Source of the DNA: Paenibacillus sp. JQZ6Y-1
GTDB taxonomy: Bacteria; Bacillota; Bacilli; Paenibacillales; Paenibacillaceae
Length of the DNA stretch: 64,000 bases
Assembly: GCF_040719145.1 (NCBI RefSeq)
Contig: NZ_JBFDUZ010000001.1
Coordinates: forward strand, 2,914,001 to 2,978,000
Direction of reading: 5' to 3'
Of this stretch, positions 36,703 through 45,574 are shown in pieces (positions within the stretch are counted from its first letter, which is position 1; each line of letters opens with the position of its first letter). The position numbers were made by a program, and so were the translations under genes. The notes under the pieces are model-generated. The model was not told the origin of the DNA. It was given only the letters and a program-made list of their open reading frames with translations, and made no database searches.

Positions 36703-37413
36703 TTAGAATTCCCCCAGCTTGTAGCCGATTCCCCATAATGTCTTAATATAGCGCGGCTCCGATGGATCATCCTCAATCTTCTCGCGCAATCTTCTCATAT
36801 GTACATTGATCACATTATTATCGCCAAAATAGTCTTCACCCCACACTAGCGTATACAGCTGTGCCTTGGTAAATACCTTTTTCGGATGTGTCATAAACAA
36901 TTTTAAAATCTGAAATTCCTTGGCAGTCAGCTTGATCTCATCTTCGCTTTTATAAACTGCAAAATTATCAGTATCCAGATCAAGATCACCTACATGAATC
37001 TTTTCAGTATGTACTTCCATCTCCACCGCTGGCATAGGCGTGGAATATTGCTGCGCGCGCCGAATATTGGCTTTGACCCTTGCAGTCAATTCAATCATAG
37101 AAAATGGCTTGGATATGTAATCGTCGGCTCCAAATCCGAGTCCCAATGCTTTATCGAGATCGCCGTCTTTGGCAGACATGATGAGGATGGGAATCATACT
37201 TTTGGCACGAACCAGCTTTAAAATTTCGATCCCGTCCAGCTTAGGTAGCATCAAATCAAGCAGCATCATATCAAAAGAATCGGTTGAAAACATGCGCAAT
37301 GCCTCTTCCCCGTCATAGGCACAGCTAATATGAAAACCATCTTTTTCAAATTGAGTCTGAATCAATTCGCTGATGGACAAGTCATCTTCAATCAACAAAA
37401 TGCGATTATTCAA
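36703..37413 (-). CDS. OmpR-family response regulator
   Basis: DNA-binding response regulator of 236 residues. The receiver domain has the acidic pair EDD near residue 9, the phosphorylated Asp in MMLLDLMLP (about residue 53) and the Lys in ISKPFS. The C-terminal winged helix contains TAKEFQILKLFM and VINVHMRRLREKIEDDP with a final GIGYKL. The start is TTG 37413, seven bases after AAGGGGGG; no ATG is suitably placed. It is encoded with the sensor kinase just downstream, and the likely target is the ABC transporter operon. Confidence 0.95.
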   Translation of the reverse strand: MNNRILLIEDDLSISELIQTQFEKDGFHISCAYDGEEALRMFSTDSFDMMLLDLMLPKLDGIEILKLVRAKSMIPILIMSAKDGDLDKALGLGFGADDYISKPFSMIELTARVKANIRRAQQYSTPMPAVEMEVHTEKIHVGDLDLDTDNFAVYKSEDEIKLTAKEFQILKLFMTHPKKVFTKAQLYTLVWGEDYFGDNNVINVHMRRLREKIEDDPSEPRYIKTLWGIGYKLGEF

Positions 37414-37930
37414 TGGACGTCCCCCCTTACTAATATGTACATGTACTATTCTACATTAAATTGTATTGTTTTTACAATTTTATACTTTATTGATAATTTT
37501 GTAGATTCCAAGTTTTGTTGTTATTGCATGCCATTCATGACGCTAATCTTATATCCATAAACACGGATTATTTTATCGCATTTACGATTTTAACACGTAT
37601 AAAAGTTATATAAATAGCATACTTACTTTGGTTCCTAATAACAACTGACAAATTCAGCACAGAATCTGTCTCCTTTTTTGCAATACTTATCGTAGGATTT
37701 GGTCGCTTTTGCCGTAGTCTACACTTGATCACACTGCTATGAACAAGTAGATCCATCCACACACCCTTCTTTTGTTGAGAATTTATCCACATTCGGTTGT
37801 GTAATAGTATCGAACAGGCTATTATATGTAACAATGCAGACTTGATTCATTTAGCCGAGATCGCTGATTCCATATAATTGTATTTCCCGATCTATCAATA
37901 GATGTTTGTTCAAAAGAAAGGAGTGACATC
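37414..37930. other. Divergent intergenic region
   Basis: 517 bases between the leftward regulator gene and the rightward oxidoreductase gene. It must carry both promoters. Upstream of the regulator I see TTGTAA, 18 bases and TAGAAT, plus a perfect palindrome GTACATGTAC at about 37437-37446. A leftward 88-codon frame at 37568-37834 has no good start site and no family features, and I do not call it. Confidence 0.4.
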
Positions 37931-40021
37931 ATGTCTGCTTATACCAAGCAACCCGATGGCATATTTAAAACGGTCTGCTCTCTGGACTGCCCCGACCAAT
38001 GCGGTCTACTCGTACACAAAGAGAACGGCAACATTGTCAAAATCGCCGGTGATCCTGAGCATCCGGTAACCAAGGGCAATATTTGCAATAAAGTCCGTCA
38101 TATGGCGGAACGCATTTATGATGAGAAGCGCCTCACTCATCCGTTAAAACGAATCGGACCGAAGGGCAGTCGTCAATTTGCTCGTATCAGTTGGGACGAG
38201 GCACTAGAGACGATTGCTTCGCGCTGGAAGGCGCTGATTGCCGAGCATGGACCGGAAAGTATTCTGCCATACAGCTTTTATGGCAATATGGGCAATATTA
38301 ATGCTGAGGGTATGGATCGTCGCTTTTTCCACCGTATGGGTGCAAGTCAGCTGGAGCGTACGATTTGTACAGCTGCTGGGGGTGCTGGCTTCAAATATAC
38401 GGTAGGCGGCAGCATCGGTGCTGATCCCGAAGATACCGTGCATACGAAGCTGTTTATTTTATGGGGCATCAATGCAGTTAGCACCAATATGCACCAGATC
38501 ACGCTGGCGCAGCAGGCACGCAAGCAGGGTGCTAAGATTGTCGTCATCGACGTACACAAAAATCAAACCGGACGACTTGCCGATTGGTTTATACCGATTC
38601 TGCCGGGTACAGATACGGCACTCGCACTTGGTCTAATGCATATTCTGTTTGCCGAACAACGGGTAGATGAGGTATTTTTACAGCAGCATACGATTGGGCA
38701 TGAGCAACTACGTGAGCATGTAAAGCAGTATGATCCAGCTACAGTGGCTAGCATCACTGGTGTACCTGTGGATGATCTGTACAAGCTGGCGCATCTCTAT
38801 CACGAGACGACACCTGCCTTAATCCGCATCGGCAATGGATTGCAGCATCATGATAACGGTGGTATGAATACGCGTGCGATTACCTGCCTGTCCGTCTTAA
38901 CAGGACAATGGCTGGTGCAGGGCGGCGGGGCGATTCGCTCCAACTCCGCGTATCTGGCGCATAATGCACAGGCATTGCAGCGCCCGGATCTGCTGCAAAA
39001 GCGCAATACACGCTCCTTCAATATGAACCAACTGGGACGTGCGCTGAATGATACAGAGCCGCCCGTGCATTCCTTATACGTATACAGCTGTAACCCAGCG
39101 GTCGTGGCGCCGCGTGCGGGTCAGGTGCGACAAGGGCTGGAGCGTGAGGATTTGTTCACCGTTGTGCATGATCTGTTTTTGACAGAGACAGCTTCGTATG
39201 CGGATATTATTTTACCGGCGACCTCAGCGTTCGAGAATCTGGATTTCTATAGCTCGTACTGGCATCATTATATGCAGATTGGCGAGCCGATTATCGAAGC
39301 GTACGGCGAAAGTAAATCCAATACCGAAGTGTTCCGTTTGCTAGCACAAGCGATGGGATATGAGGAGCAAGCGCTACAGGATAGCGACGAGCAATTGATT
39401 CGGCAGGCACTGGATCATTCGGCAAATGAAGGGCTTGATCCTATTAATTACGATGCGCTGGTGGAGCACAAATTCATCAAGGCAAACCGACCGACGATTT
39501 ATCCAGAACGACTAACTACGCCGAGCGGCAAAGTGGAGCTGTATTCAGAAACTTTGCTGCATATGGGACTGCCACCGCTGCCGACCTATATTCCGCTGCG
39601 GGAGCAGGATCAGGATGGGTATATCTTTATCCCAGGACCGACGCATAATTTCCTCAATTCCACCTTCTCCAATAATGCCAAGCATGCAGGCATGGAAAAG
39701 ATGCCAAAATTGTTTATCCATACTGAGGATGCGGAACGCGAAGGCATTACGGACGGCGACTGGGTGATCATTTCCAATGACAATGGCTCCTGCGAGTTAA
39801 TGGCGACCGTAGGCGAAACCGTACTTCCGGGCGTTGTAGTCAGCCAAGGCTTATGGGCAGACAGTAACGACCATCAACCGAAGCATCTGGTGAATGCTCT
39901 CACGTCAGACCGATTATCCGATATGGGCGGCGGAGCGACCTTCTTTTCCAGTCGCATTCGTCTAAAACGTAAGCCTTCAGAGACAGTAACCGAACCATTG
40001 AAGCATACCGTATCCCTCTAG
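37931..40021 (+). CDS. Molybdopterin-dependent oxidoreductase (YyaE-like)
   Basis: Cytoplasmic oxidoreductase of the DMSO-reductase superfamily, 696 residues. The N-terminal CSLDCPDQCGL and the later KGNICNK give the CxxxCxxxC...C ligands of a 4Fe-4S cluster. Molybdopterin-binding segments include LFILWGINAVSTN, VVIDVHKNQTGRLADW and TDTALALGLMHIL, and the C-terminal dinucleotide-binding domain holds FIPGPTHNFLNSTF and SRIRLKR. There is no twin-arginine signal, so it is not exported. The substrate is unknown; the closest pattern I recall is B. subtilis YyaE. ATG 37931 follows AAAGGAGTGACATC. It stands alone, between its terminator and the divergent regulator. Confidence 0.88.
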   Translation: MSAYTKQPDGIFKTVCSLDCPDQCGLLVHKENGNIVKIAGDPEHPVTKGNICNKVRHMAERIYDEKRLTHPLKRIGPKGSRQFARISWDEALETIASRWKALIAEHGPESILPYSFYGNMGNINAEGMDRRFFHRMGASQLERTICTAAGGAGFKYTVGGSIGADPEDTVHTKLFILWGINAVSTNMHQITLAQQARKQGAKIVVIDVHKNQTGRLADWFIPILPGTDTALALGLMHILFAEQRVDEVFLQQHTIGHEQLREHVKQYDPATVASITGVPVDDLYKLAHLYHETTPALIRIGNGLQHHDNGGMNTRAITCLSVLTGQWLVQGGGAIRSNSAYLAHNAQALQRPDLLQKRNTRSFNMNQLGRALNDTEPPVHSLYVYSCNPAVVAPRAGQVRQGLEREDLFTVVHDLFLTETASYADIILPATSAFENLDFYSSYWHHYMQIGEPIIEAYGESKSNTEVFRLLAQAMGYEEQALQDSDEQLIRQALDHSANEGLDPINYDALVEHKFIKANRPTIYPERLTTPSGKVELYSETLLHMGLPPLPTYIPLREQDQDGYIFIPGPTHNFLNSTFSNNAKHAGMEKMPKLFIHTEDAEREGITDGDWVIISNDNGSCELMATVGETVLPGVVVSQGLWADSNDHQPKHLVNALTSDRLSDMGGGATFFSSRIRLKRKPSETVTEPLKHTVSL

Positions 40022-40030
40022 ATACCCAAT

Positions 40031-40080
40031 AAAACGACCTGCTTTCTGTCCATTACGGCGCAGAAAGCAGGTCGTTTGTT
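40031..40080 (+). terminator. Intrinsic terminator, probably bidirectional
   Basis: Arms AACGACCTGCTTTCTG and CAGAAAGCAGGTCGTT with T-rich ends on both sides. It serves the oxidoreductase gene and, on the other strand, the diguanylate cyclase gene. Confidence 0.85.
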
Positions 40081-40259
40081 GATTTAGATGCTAGCTATAT
40101 TCTTATATTCGCGTATGCAGATACTACATACCTATCATAATCATCCAGTATACATCTGCTGCCCGATTGCCTTCCCTGTAAGGTCAAAATTCCGTCTCCT
40201 CCTTTACAGGTGGTACAACGTTACAGCTGCATTCGCTTCACTCTGGATACTATCTAGTA

Positions 40260-41399
40260 TTAGACGTGCGCAGGTATATCCACCTGTGAAGTATTGGATT
40301 CCGCTACACAGATACGATTGCGTCCGGTTTCTTTGGCTTGATACAATGCTTGATCTGCTTCGTAAAATAAACGTTCTGCCGACAGCTGCGGATAAGCGCT
40401 CACCCCGATCGAAACGGTCAAGGCAATCTCCTGCCCTTCCTCTAGTACGAATAGATGCTCCTCAATGCGCTTCCGTACCCGTTCAGCAATATCCAACGCT
40501 TCCTCAATCGTACATGGTGTCAGGATCGCAGCAAACTCCTCGCCACCCTTACGTGCACAGAAGTCCGTTTTCCGAATGGTTTCACTAAGCAACTGAGCAA
40601 TCTGCACGAGTACCACATCGCCATTGAGATGACCATATTGGTCATTGACCCTTTTAAAATGATCAATATCGAGCACCAGCAACGCAAAGGACGAACCATT
40701 CTCTTCCGCTTCCTCTGCCGTCGAACGGAATAAACGGTCAAACGAACGCGGATTGTACAGCTTGGTCAAAAAATCGTGATTGGCTGCCTCCCGCATTTTA
40801 ACCAGCGTCTCGTCGGCGCTCTGCATATATTTGATAACATAATACGCAAATAATCCAGCTAGCATATAAAATACACCGTAGAACGCATGCAGTACATACG
40901 CATGACTAAACGCATTCACAATCGTTACCGCAATCAAATAAATACATACTGTACCAATAAGTGTACGCATCCAGATTTTGAGCGAAACCTTGCGAGCACG
41001 CTTCATACAGATGGCCGTCAGTACATACGTAAACATAATATTACAAAGTCCAATCCATGAACTGAATTGTATCGTTTCTCCAGCAAATAAACGGTAAATC
41101 CCAATCATCACTGCCGAGATCAAACCACTCCAGCCACCACCGTAATAAAAGGAAATCATAATCGCAAGCTGTCGGAAGTCGACGATAATCGTATTCGATC
41201 CGCTATGAAACCGAATGGAGAAAAACATCATCATCGTAATGCCGACACCACCTGCAAGCAAACCAAACAGAATAGGCAATAGCCAATTGCTTTTGCGTCC
41301 CATTCTCTGCCCAAAAAATTTCAAAAATAGATTACTAAAAAACAAAAAGGTGGTTAGAAACGTCAGATTATTAAATAGCGTTTGAATTATGGTTTGCAT
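40260..41399 (-). CDS. Membrane diguanylate cyclase (GGDEF domain)
   Basis: Protein of 379 residues likely to make cyclic di-GMP from two GTP. The first ~190 residues hold about six membrane segments of the 5TMR-LYT type (contains GLLAGGVGITMMMFFSIRFHS and GGGWSGLISAVMIGIYRLFAG). The C-terminal domain has LTKLYNPRSFD, the active-site motif GGEEF, and RKTD five residues before it, the inhibitory product-binding site. The enzyme should therefore be active and feedback-inhibited. It stands as a single gene downstream of AT-rich DNA and shares a terminator with the convergent oxidoreductase. Confidence 0.93.
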   Translation of the reverse strand: MQTIIQTLFNNLTFLTTFLFFSNLFLKFFGQRMGRKSNWLLPILFGLLAGGVGITMMMFFSIRFHSGSNTIIVDFRQLAIMISFYYGGGWSGLISAVMIGIYRLFAGETIQFSSWIGLCNIMFTYVLTAICMKRARKVSLKIWMRTLIGTVCIYLIAVTIVNAFSHAYVLHAFYGVFYMLAGLFAYYVIKYMQSADETLVKMREAANHDFLTKLYNPRSFDRLFRSTAEEAEENGSSFALLVLDIDHFKRVNDQYGHLNGDVVLVQIAQLLSETIRKTDFCARKGGEEFAAILTPCTIEEALDIAERVRKRIEEHLFVLEEGQEIALTVSIGVSAYPQLSAERLFYEADQALYQAKETGRNRICVAESNTSQVDIPAHV

Positions 41400-41776
41400 G
41401 CTATGCCCTCACTGTAGTTTGTAATGAATAGGGATGTGGTGCCTGTATTATACCTCATGCTTGTCCTTTACCATGTTCATGTTTCGACAAATATTTATAC
41501 AGAGTGTATTGTTGTATGTACCTTGTTTGCAGATTTCCAGTTCTATACATAATTACGACTTCAAACCAAGCCAATCCAATAGGAAGAAGCCCCGTATACA
41601 GAGCTTCTACATATTTCTTTCCATTTCACACACTCAAGTGAAGCCAAAACTCTAGCCTGTTAGAGTAGAATACTATATATTTCGGCAGATCCTAGTATTT
41701 TCAATAGAGTAGTATCACGATAATCTACTGTACTCTGGCGAGAAGACTATACACGACCGCAATCTGTCTAACAATT
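41400..41776. other. Intergenic region between the yqeM-like gene and the cyclase gene
   Basis: 377 AT-rich bases with no convincing gene. There is a weak hairpin AGAAGC/GCTTCT near 41585-41608 and presumably the cyclase promoter. It marks the left end of the conserved yqe block. Confidence 0.4.
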
Positions 41777-42544
41777 TTATTTCACAGCTACAAAAAACAA
41801 TCGTGCCGCTTCATCCCCTGGCTCATTCCATGTAAAATCAGCAAAGCATTTCACATCGCGAAAGCCAGTTTTGTACAGCTCAGTTGTCAGCCATTCCTGC
41901 TCGTAGGAACGCTGCACATGCACTTCCTCAAAACGCTCATACATATTTTTCTGTTCGCCAGATTGGGCGAAGATGGTCAGATGATGTTCGATCTCTGTTC
42001 GCTGGGTATCATATTCACATGTCCACAAATAAGAAATATGACGATCATCCAGCATAAACGGCTGCTCCGCATCATATCGACGCAAGGTATTGGGATGATG
42101 CACATCAAATACAAATGTACCTCCCGGCTTCAGACCGTTATATGTCGATTGGAAGGTTCGTACGATATCCTCCGGCTCTGTCACATAGTTGATGCAATCG
42201 CAAAACGAAATTACACTATCCACTGGTTCTGGTAGCATCCATTCGGTCATATTTTGACATACCCATTGCACCTGACCATCCTGAAATAGACGATGTCCCT
42301 GCGGCGTCGATTCCATCTTATCTCGTGCTACGGATAACATATCTGATGACAAATCAATACCAGTCATGCGAAACCCAGCATTCACAAGTGGAATGGTAAT
42401 ACTGCCGGTGCCGCAGCCCAGCTCTGCTACTTGACGCGGCATTCCGTATTTGTCCCATACTTCGCGCACGAAGCGCAGCCATTCTGGATACGGCATATCA
42501 TCCATCAATTCATCATATACATAGGCAAACTTGCGGTATGACAC
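41777..42544 (-). CDS. yqeM: YqeM-type SAM-dependent methyltransferase
   Basis: Class I methyltransferase of 255 residues. The AdoMet-binding loop is VAELGCGTGSITIPL (about residues 38-52), with an acidic residue in TGIDLSSDML and the post-II motif VDSVISFCDCINYV. The start FAYVYDELMDDMPYPEW matches the YqeM pattern of B. subtilis, where this gene follows rsfS. The substrate is unknown. The start is GTG 42544, nine bases after AAGGA. Here it is separated from rsfS by cvfB and a terminator, so it has its own promoter, and the accessory region begins just beyond it. Confidence 0.85.
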   Translation of the reverse strand: MSYRKFAYVYDELMDDMPYPEWLRFVREVWDKYGMPRQVAELGCGTGSITIPLVNAGFRMTGIDLSSDMLSVARDKMESTPQGHRLFQDGQVQWVCQNMTEWMLPEPVDSVISFCDCINYVTEPEDIVRTFQSTYNGLKPGGTFVFDVHHPNTLRRYDAEQPFMLDDRHISYLWTCEYDTQRTEIEHHLTIFAQSGEQKNMYERFEEVHVQRSYEQEWLTTELYKTGFRDVKCFADFTWNEPGDEAARLFFVAVK

Positions 42545-42620
42545 GATTCAACGTCCTTCCTATTCCCGTCCTGCGGTACTGCCCTTCTACCTGCACATGC
42601 TCTTCCATCATTTGCATTCA

Positions 42621-42668
42621 TACAAAAACAGAAAGGCAAGAGCCGCATGCTACGGTTCGAGCCTTTCT
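42621..42668 (-). terminator. Intrinsic terminator after cvfB
   Basis: On the minus strand AGAAAGGCTCGAACCG pairs with CGGCTCTTGCCTTTCT around a short loop and is followed by GTTTTTGT. It lies 50 bases past the cvfB stop. Confidence 0.8.
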
Positions 42669-42718
42669 ATCGTTGTACTAGTTTGCGCCGGTTCATGACA
42701 TCCGTATTGCCGGTTTAG

Positions 42719-43654
42719 TTATTGTGCCGGATCGCCGGTTTCGCCATCCGGTTTGTTATCATTTGTTGAAGGTGCTGCATGCTCGGCAATACGTGTCCAG
42801 TTCTGATCCTGCACGACGACGCCTTCCTTCATCAGCTTACCTAGTGCGCGTTTGAAGGCTGCTTTGCTAATCCCGAAGCGCTGCTTAATCACATCCGGTG
42901 GCGTACGGTCTGAGTACGGCATCGCTTTGTCGGCACGATCATTCATAAACGCCATCAGACGCTCAGCATCCTGATCACGACCGATTTCCTTACGTTGCAG
43001 CATCGACAAATTGAGTCGTCCGTCCTCGCGTACTTGCGTGACACGTACCTGTACTTTTTCACCAAGACGCAGCATACGGCTACGCTCATTTTGGTGAATC
43101 AGACCGAGTGCGCCAAAGCCAAGCACACCGCCATCGATCAGTACGAAGGTACCCATTTGCAGTGGCTTGTACACCAGCGCATCGACCCACTCATTCATCC
43201 AAGTTGTCGGCGCATGAAATACCAGCTCGCTAAATTCCTCTTCGCCTGCCAGACGAGCAAGCAGACGACCTTGACGGTCATGCTGCATCACCACGTATAC
43301 TTCATCGCCTACTTGCGGACGCAGCTCCGGTTTTTCTGGCAATTCGCTCATCGGCAGCAGCAGCTGACGACCAAGACCCATTTCCAGAAAAGCACCGAGA
43401 CGTGGATGCAGATCAGCAATTTTTAGTTTACCAATCTCGCCTAGTGTCAGCAGCGGCTTTTTCATCGTAGCGGCAAGACGATCTTCGGTATCATGGAAAA
43501 TAAATACTTCCACGGTATCGCCGATTTTGATCTTACCTACGATTTCGCTATAGTGCATCAGCACTTCTTCTTCGCCATCGGTCAGAAAGAAACCGTACGG
43601 TGAGACTTCGCGCCCAATATTCAGCGCGATTCGATTGCCTGCCTCAAAACTCAT
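42719..43654 (-). CDS. cvfB: CvfB/YitL-type S1 RNA-binding protein
   Basis: RNA-binding protein of 311 residues. Several S1-like beta-barrel segments are visible (VSPYGFFLTDGEEEVLMHYSEI, VLIDGGVLGFGALGLIHQNE, VQVRVTQVREDGRLNLSM), followed by a C-terminal winged helix (DRTPPDVIKQRFGISKAAFKRALGKLMKEG). This matches the CvfB family, named for a virulence regulator of Staphylococcus aureus; its molecular job is not well defined. ATG 43654 overlaps the rsfS stop as ATGA, so it is translationally coupled to rsfS. In B. subtilis it is not located here. Confidence 0.9.
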   Translation of the reverse strand: MSFEAGNRIALNIGREVSPYGFFLTDGEEEVLMHYSEIVGKIKIGDTVEVFIFHDTEDRLAATMKKPLLTLGEIGKLKIADLHPRLGAFLEMGLGRQLLLPMSELPEKPELRPQVGDEVYVVMQHDRQGRLLARLAGEEEFSELVFHAPTTWMNEWVDALVYKPLQMGTFVLIDGGVLGFGALGLIHQNERSRMLRLGEKVQVRVTQVREDGRLNLSMLQRKEIGRDQDAERLMAFMNDRADKAMPYSDRTPPDVIKQRFGISKAAFKRALGKLMKEGVVVQDQNWTRIAEHAAPSTNDNKPDGETGDPAQ

Positions 43655-43998
43655 ACTTTTTCCACCACTTTGGCGTCTGACCACAGACGTTCGATATTGT
43701 AATATTCGCGCTCATCGCGATGGAAAATGTGAACAACTACATCGCCCAAGTCAATCAGTACCCAACGTGCCGCGTTTACGCCTTCCATGCCGCGAATGGT
43801 AACATCCGCATCATGCGCGCGTTTACGAACTTCCGCAGCGATGGATTGCACTTGTGTATCCGAGTTACCGTGACAGATCACAAAATAGTCCGCCACCAGT
43901 GAAATTCCTCTCAGGTCCAATGCGACCAGATCATGAGCTTTTATACTTTCGGCTGCACCTACAGTGAGTTGCAGCAATTCTTCTGGATTTAATGCCAT
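43651..43998 (-). CDS. rsfS: Ribosomal silencing factor RsfS
   Basis: Protein of 115 residues that binds ribosomal protein uL14 on the large subunit and blocks subunit joining when nutrients are short. The family core is clear: KAHDLVALDLRGISLVADYFVICHGNS, ARWVLIDLGDVVVHIF and REYYNIERLW. The ATG at 43998 follows GGAGGGAGATC. It is placed directly after yqeK and overlaps cvfB by 4 bases. Confidence 0.95.
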   Translation of the reverse strand: MALNPEELLQLTVGAAESIKAHDLVALDLRGISLVADYFVICHGNSDTQVQSIAAEVRKRAHDADVTIRGMEGVNAARWVLIDLGDVVVHIFHRDEREYYNIERLWSDAKVVEKV

Positions 43999-44583
43999 TT
44001 AAAGATCTCCCTCCAATTCAAGTTGTTTGACCAGATCGTTTCTGGACAACATTGTTAACGGATAAATGACCTGACGACGCGCCAGCAGCAGATGGATTGT
44101 TGAATCAAAACCAGCTACCAGCGCCGCTTCCAGACTGACCTCCGACAGATGTCGGATATGATCCACGCCGGGGAAGTCGCGTCCGGGTTCAATATAATCC
44201 GCGAGACAGATCACCTTATCCAGCAGCGTCATACCGACTCTGCCAGATGTATGATATCGAATCGCGTTCAATATCTCTTCATCCGTAATACCGTATTCCT
44301 GTTCTGCTACATATGCGCCAATCTCGGCATGCCAAAGTGGCTTGTCATACAGCAGCAATTCATCGTTCAAAGCCTTGTCGCGCAGCACTTGCTCCTGCTG
44401 CTCGGTCGGCCAATATTTGGCGACATCGTGCAGAATGGCAGCGATTTCCGCCTTTTCCGGGTCTGCTCCATACCGCTTGGCAAGCAGTATAGCCGAATGC
44501 ATCACGCCTTCCGTATGACGCCAGCGTTTCTCCGGCATCCGGGCAGACACCGATTGAATGAGTTCATCGCGTGTCAGCTTCAT
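43999..44583 (-). CDS. yqeK: YqeK, HD-domain dinucleoside polyphosphate hydrolase
   Basis: HD-superfamily metal-dependent hydrolase of 194 residues; members of the YqeK family split Ap4A symmetrically. The metal ligands appear as HTEGVMHSAILLA, AAILHDVAKYW, PLWHAEIGA and IRYHTSGR, with DYIEPGRDF later. I start at ATG 44583 (MKLTRDEL), after GGGGAGCGGAG; it overlaps nadD by 20 bases. It lies between nadD and rsfS, as in most Bacillales. Confidence 0.93.
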   Translation of the reverse strand: MKLTRDELIQSVSARMPEKRWRHTEGVMHSAILLAKRYGADPEKAEIAAILHDVAKYWPTEQQEQVLRDKALNDELLLYDKPLWHAEIGAYVAEQEYGITDEEILNAIRYHTSGRVGMTLLDKVICLADYIEPGRDFPGVDHIRHLSEVSLEAALVAGFDSTIHLLLARRQVIYPLTMLSRNDLVKQLELEGDL

Positions 44584-45157
44584 ACACTCCGCTCCCCTTA
44601 ATATAATCATAGACATGATCGTGGACCATATAACGAACCGTTTTGCCTTCAACCAGTCGTTCGCGAATATCCGTAGAGGAAATATCCACCTGTGGCATAT
44701 TCACCAAGATCACACGCGGCTGCAAATACGCCGGCATATTATCCTTGTTGATCACCGAGCCCGGCCGTCCAACCCCGATAAAGGTCAGTCGTTGTGCCAG
44801 TTCCTCAATGCCATGCCATTCAGTCAAATAATTAACCATATCCGCGCCAATGATGAAGTAAAATTCATGCTCTGTATACCGCTGTTGCAGCTCGCGAATC
44901 GTCTCAATCGTATAGGAGACACCGCCGCGCTCCAGTTCGATATCCAGCGTATGGAAGGATGGATTGCTGCCAATGGCACGCTGCACCATCTCCAAACGCT
45001 GTTCGCCGGTTGCTCCGGCAGCGTGTTTGTGCGGGGGAATATGCGATGGCATGAACCAAACCTCGTCCAATCCACAGCCATCCAGCGCCGCTTCCGCCGC
45101 CAGCATATGCCCGATATGCACCGGATCAAAGGTGCCCCCCATAATACCGACTTTCAT
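44564..45157 (-). CDS. nadD: Nicotinate-nucleotide adenylyltransferase
   Basis: NAD biosynthesis enzyme joining ATP with nicotinate mononucleotide; 197 residues, the normal size. The nucleotidyltransferase signature GGTFDPVHIGHM is at the N-terminus and ISSTDIRERL near residue 165. The ATG at 45157 follows GGTGG at short distance. It belongs to the yqe block, between yqeI and yqeK. Confidence 0.96.
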   Translation of the reverse strand: MKVGIMGGTFDPVHIGHMLAAEAALDGCGLDEVWFMPSHIPPHKHAAGATGEQRLEMVQRAIGSNPSFHTLDIELERGGVSYTIETIRELQQRYTEHEFYFIIGADMVNYLTEWHGIEELAQRLTFIGVGRPGSVINKDNMPAYLQPRVILVNMPQVDISSTDIRERLVEGKTVRYMVHDHVYDYIKGSGVYEADTR

Positions 45158-45261
45158 GAACCCACCACCGAATCGTTTGTAATCAAATAGATCATGACAC
45201 CGTTACGCAATATGCTATACCAGTTGTGTATCGTTTAGTAGAACAACGATGCACCTGTTGC

Positions 45262-45558
45262 TTACGCGCGCGGCAGTTCGATTTGTTTGTGTTCCTTCGA
45301 TTCTTTGTACAAAATAATTGTACGTCCGATGACCTGTACCAGCTCAGCTTCTGCGCCTTGAGCCAGCTCTTCTGCCAGCTGCTTCGGCTCTTCCAGACAG
45401 TTGTTCAGTACGGATACCTTCATCAATTCGCGCGTCTCGATTGCATCAACAACGTGACGGATGATACCTTCGTTCATGCCGCCTTTACCGATTTGGAAAA
45501 TCGGGTCCAGATGATGCGCTTGACTACGCAGATAACGTTTTTGTTTTCCAGTTAACAT
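45262..45558 (-). CDS. yqeI: YqeI/YhbY CRM-domain RNA-binding protein
   Basis: Small ribosome-associated RNA-binding protein of 98 residues. Typical are LTGKQKRYLRSQAHHLDPIF, IGKGGMNEGIIRHV (GxxG loop of the CRM fold) and VLNNCLEEPKQLAEELA. I start at ATG 45558 after AGGGGATTTTT; an upstream frame to 45594 would overlap aroE. The location between aroE and nadD is conserved. Confidence 0.93.
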   Translation of the reverse strand: MLTGKQKRYLRSQAHHLDPIFQIGKGGMNEGIIRHVVDAIETRELMKVSVLNNCLEEPKQLAEELAQGAEAELVQVIGRTIILYKESKEHKQIELPRA

Positions 45559-45574
45559 AAAAATCCCCTTTGGT

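Noticed and set aside
37568..37834. 88-codon leftward frame in the intergenic region
   Set aside because: No ribosome binding site, no recognisable features, and it would fill the promoter region of two genes.
40088..40588. 166-codon plus-strand frame
   Set aside because: Half of it lies opposite the GGDEF domain of the diguanylate cyclase gene, which is clearly real.
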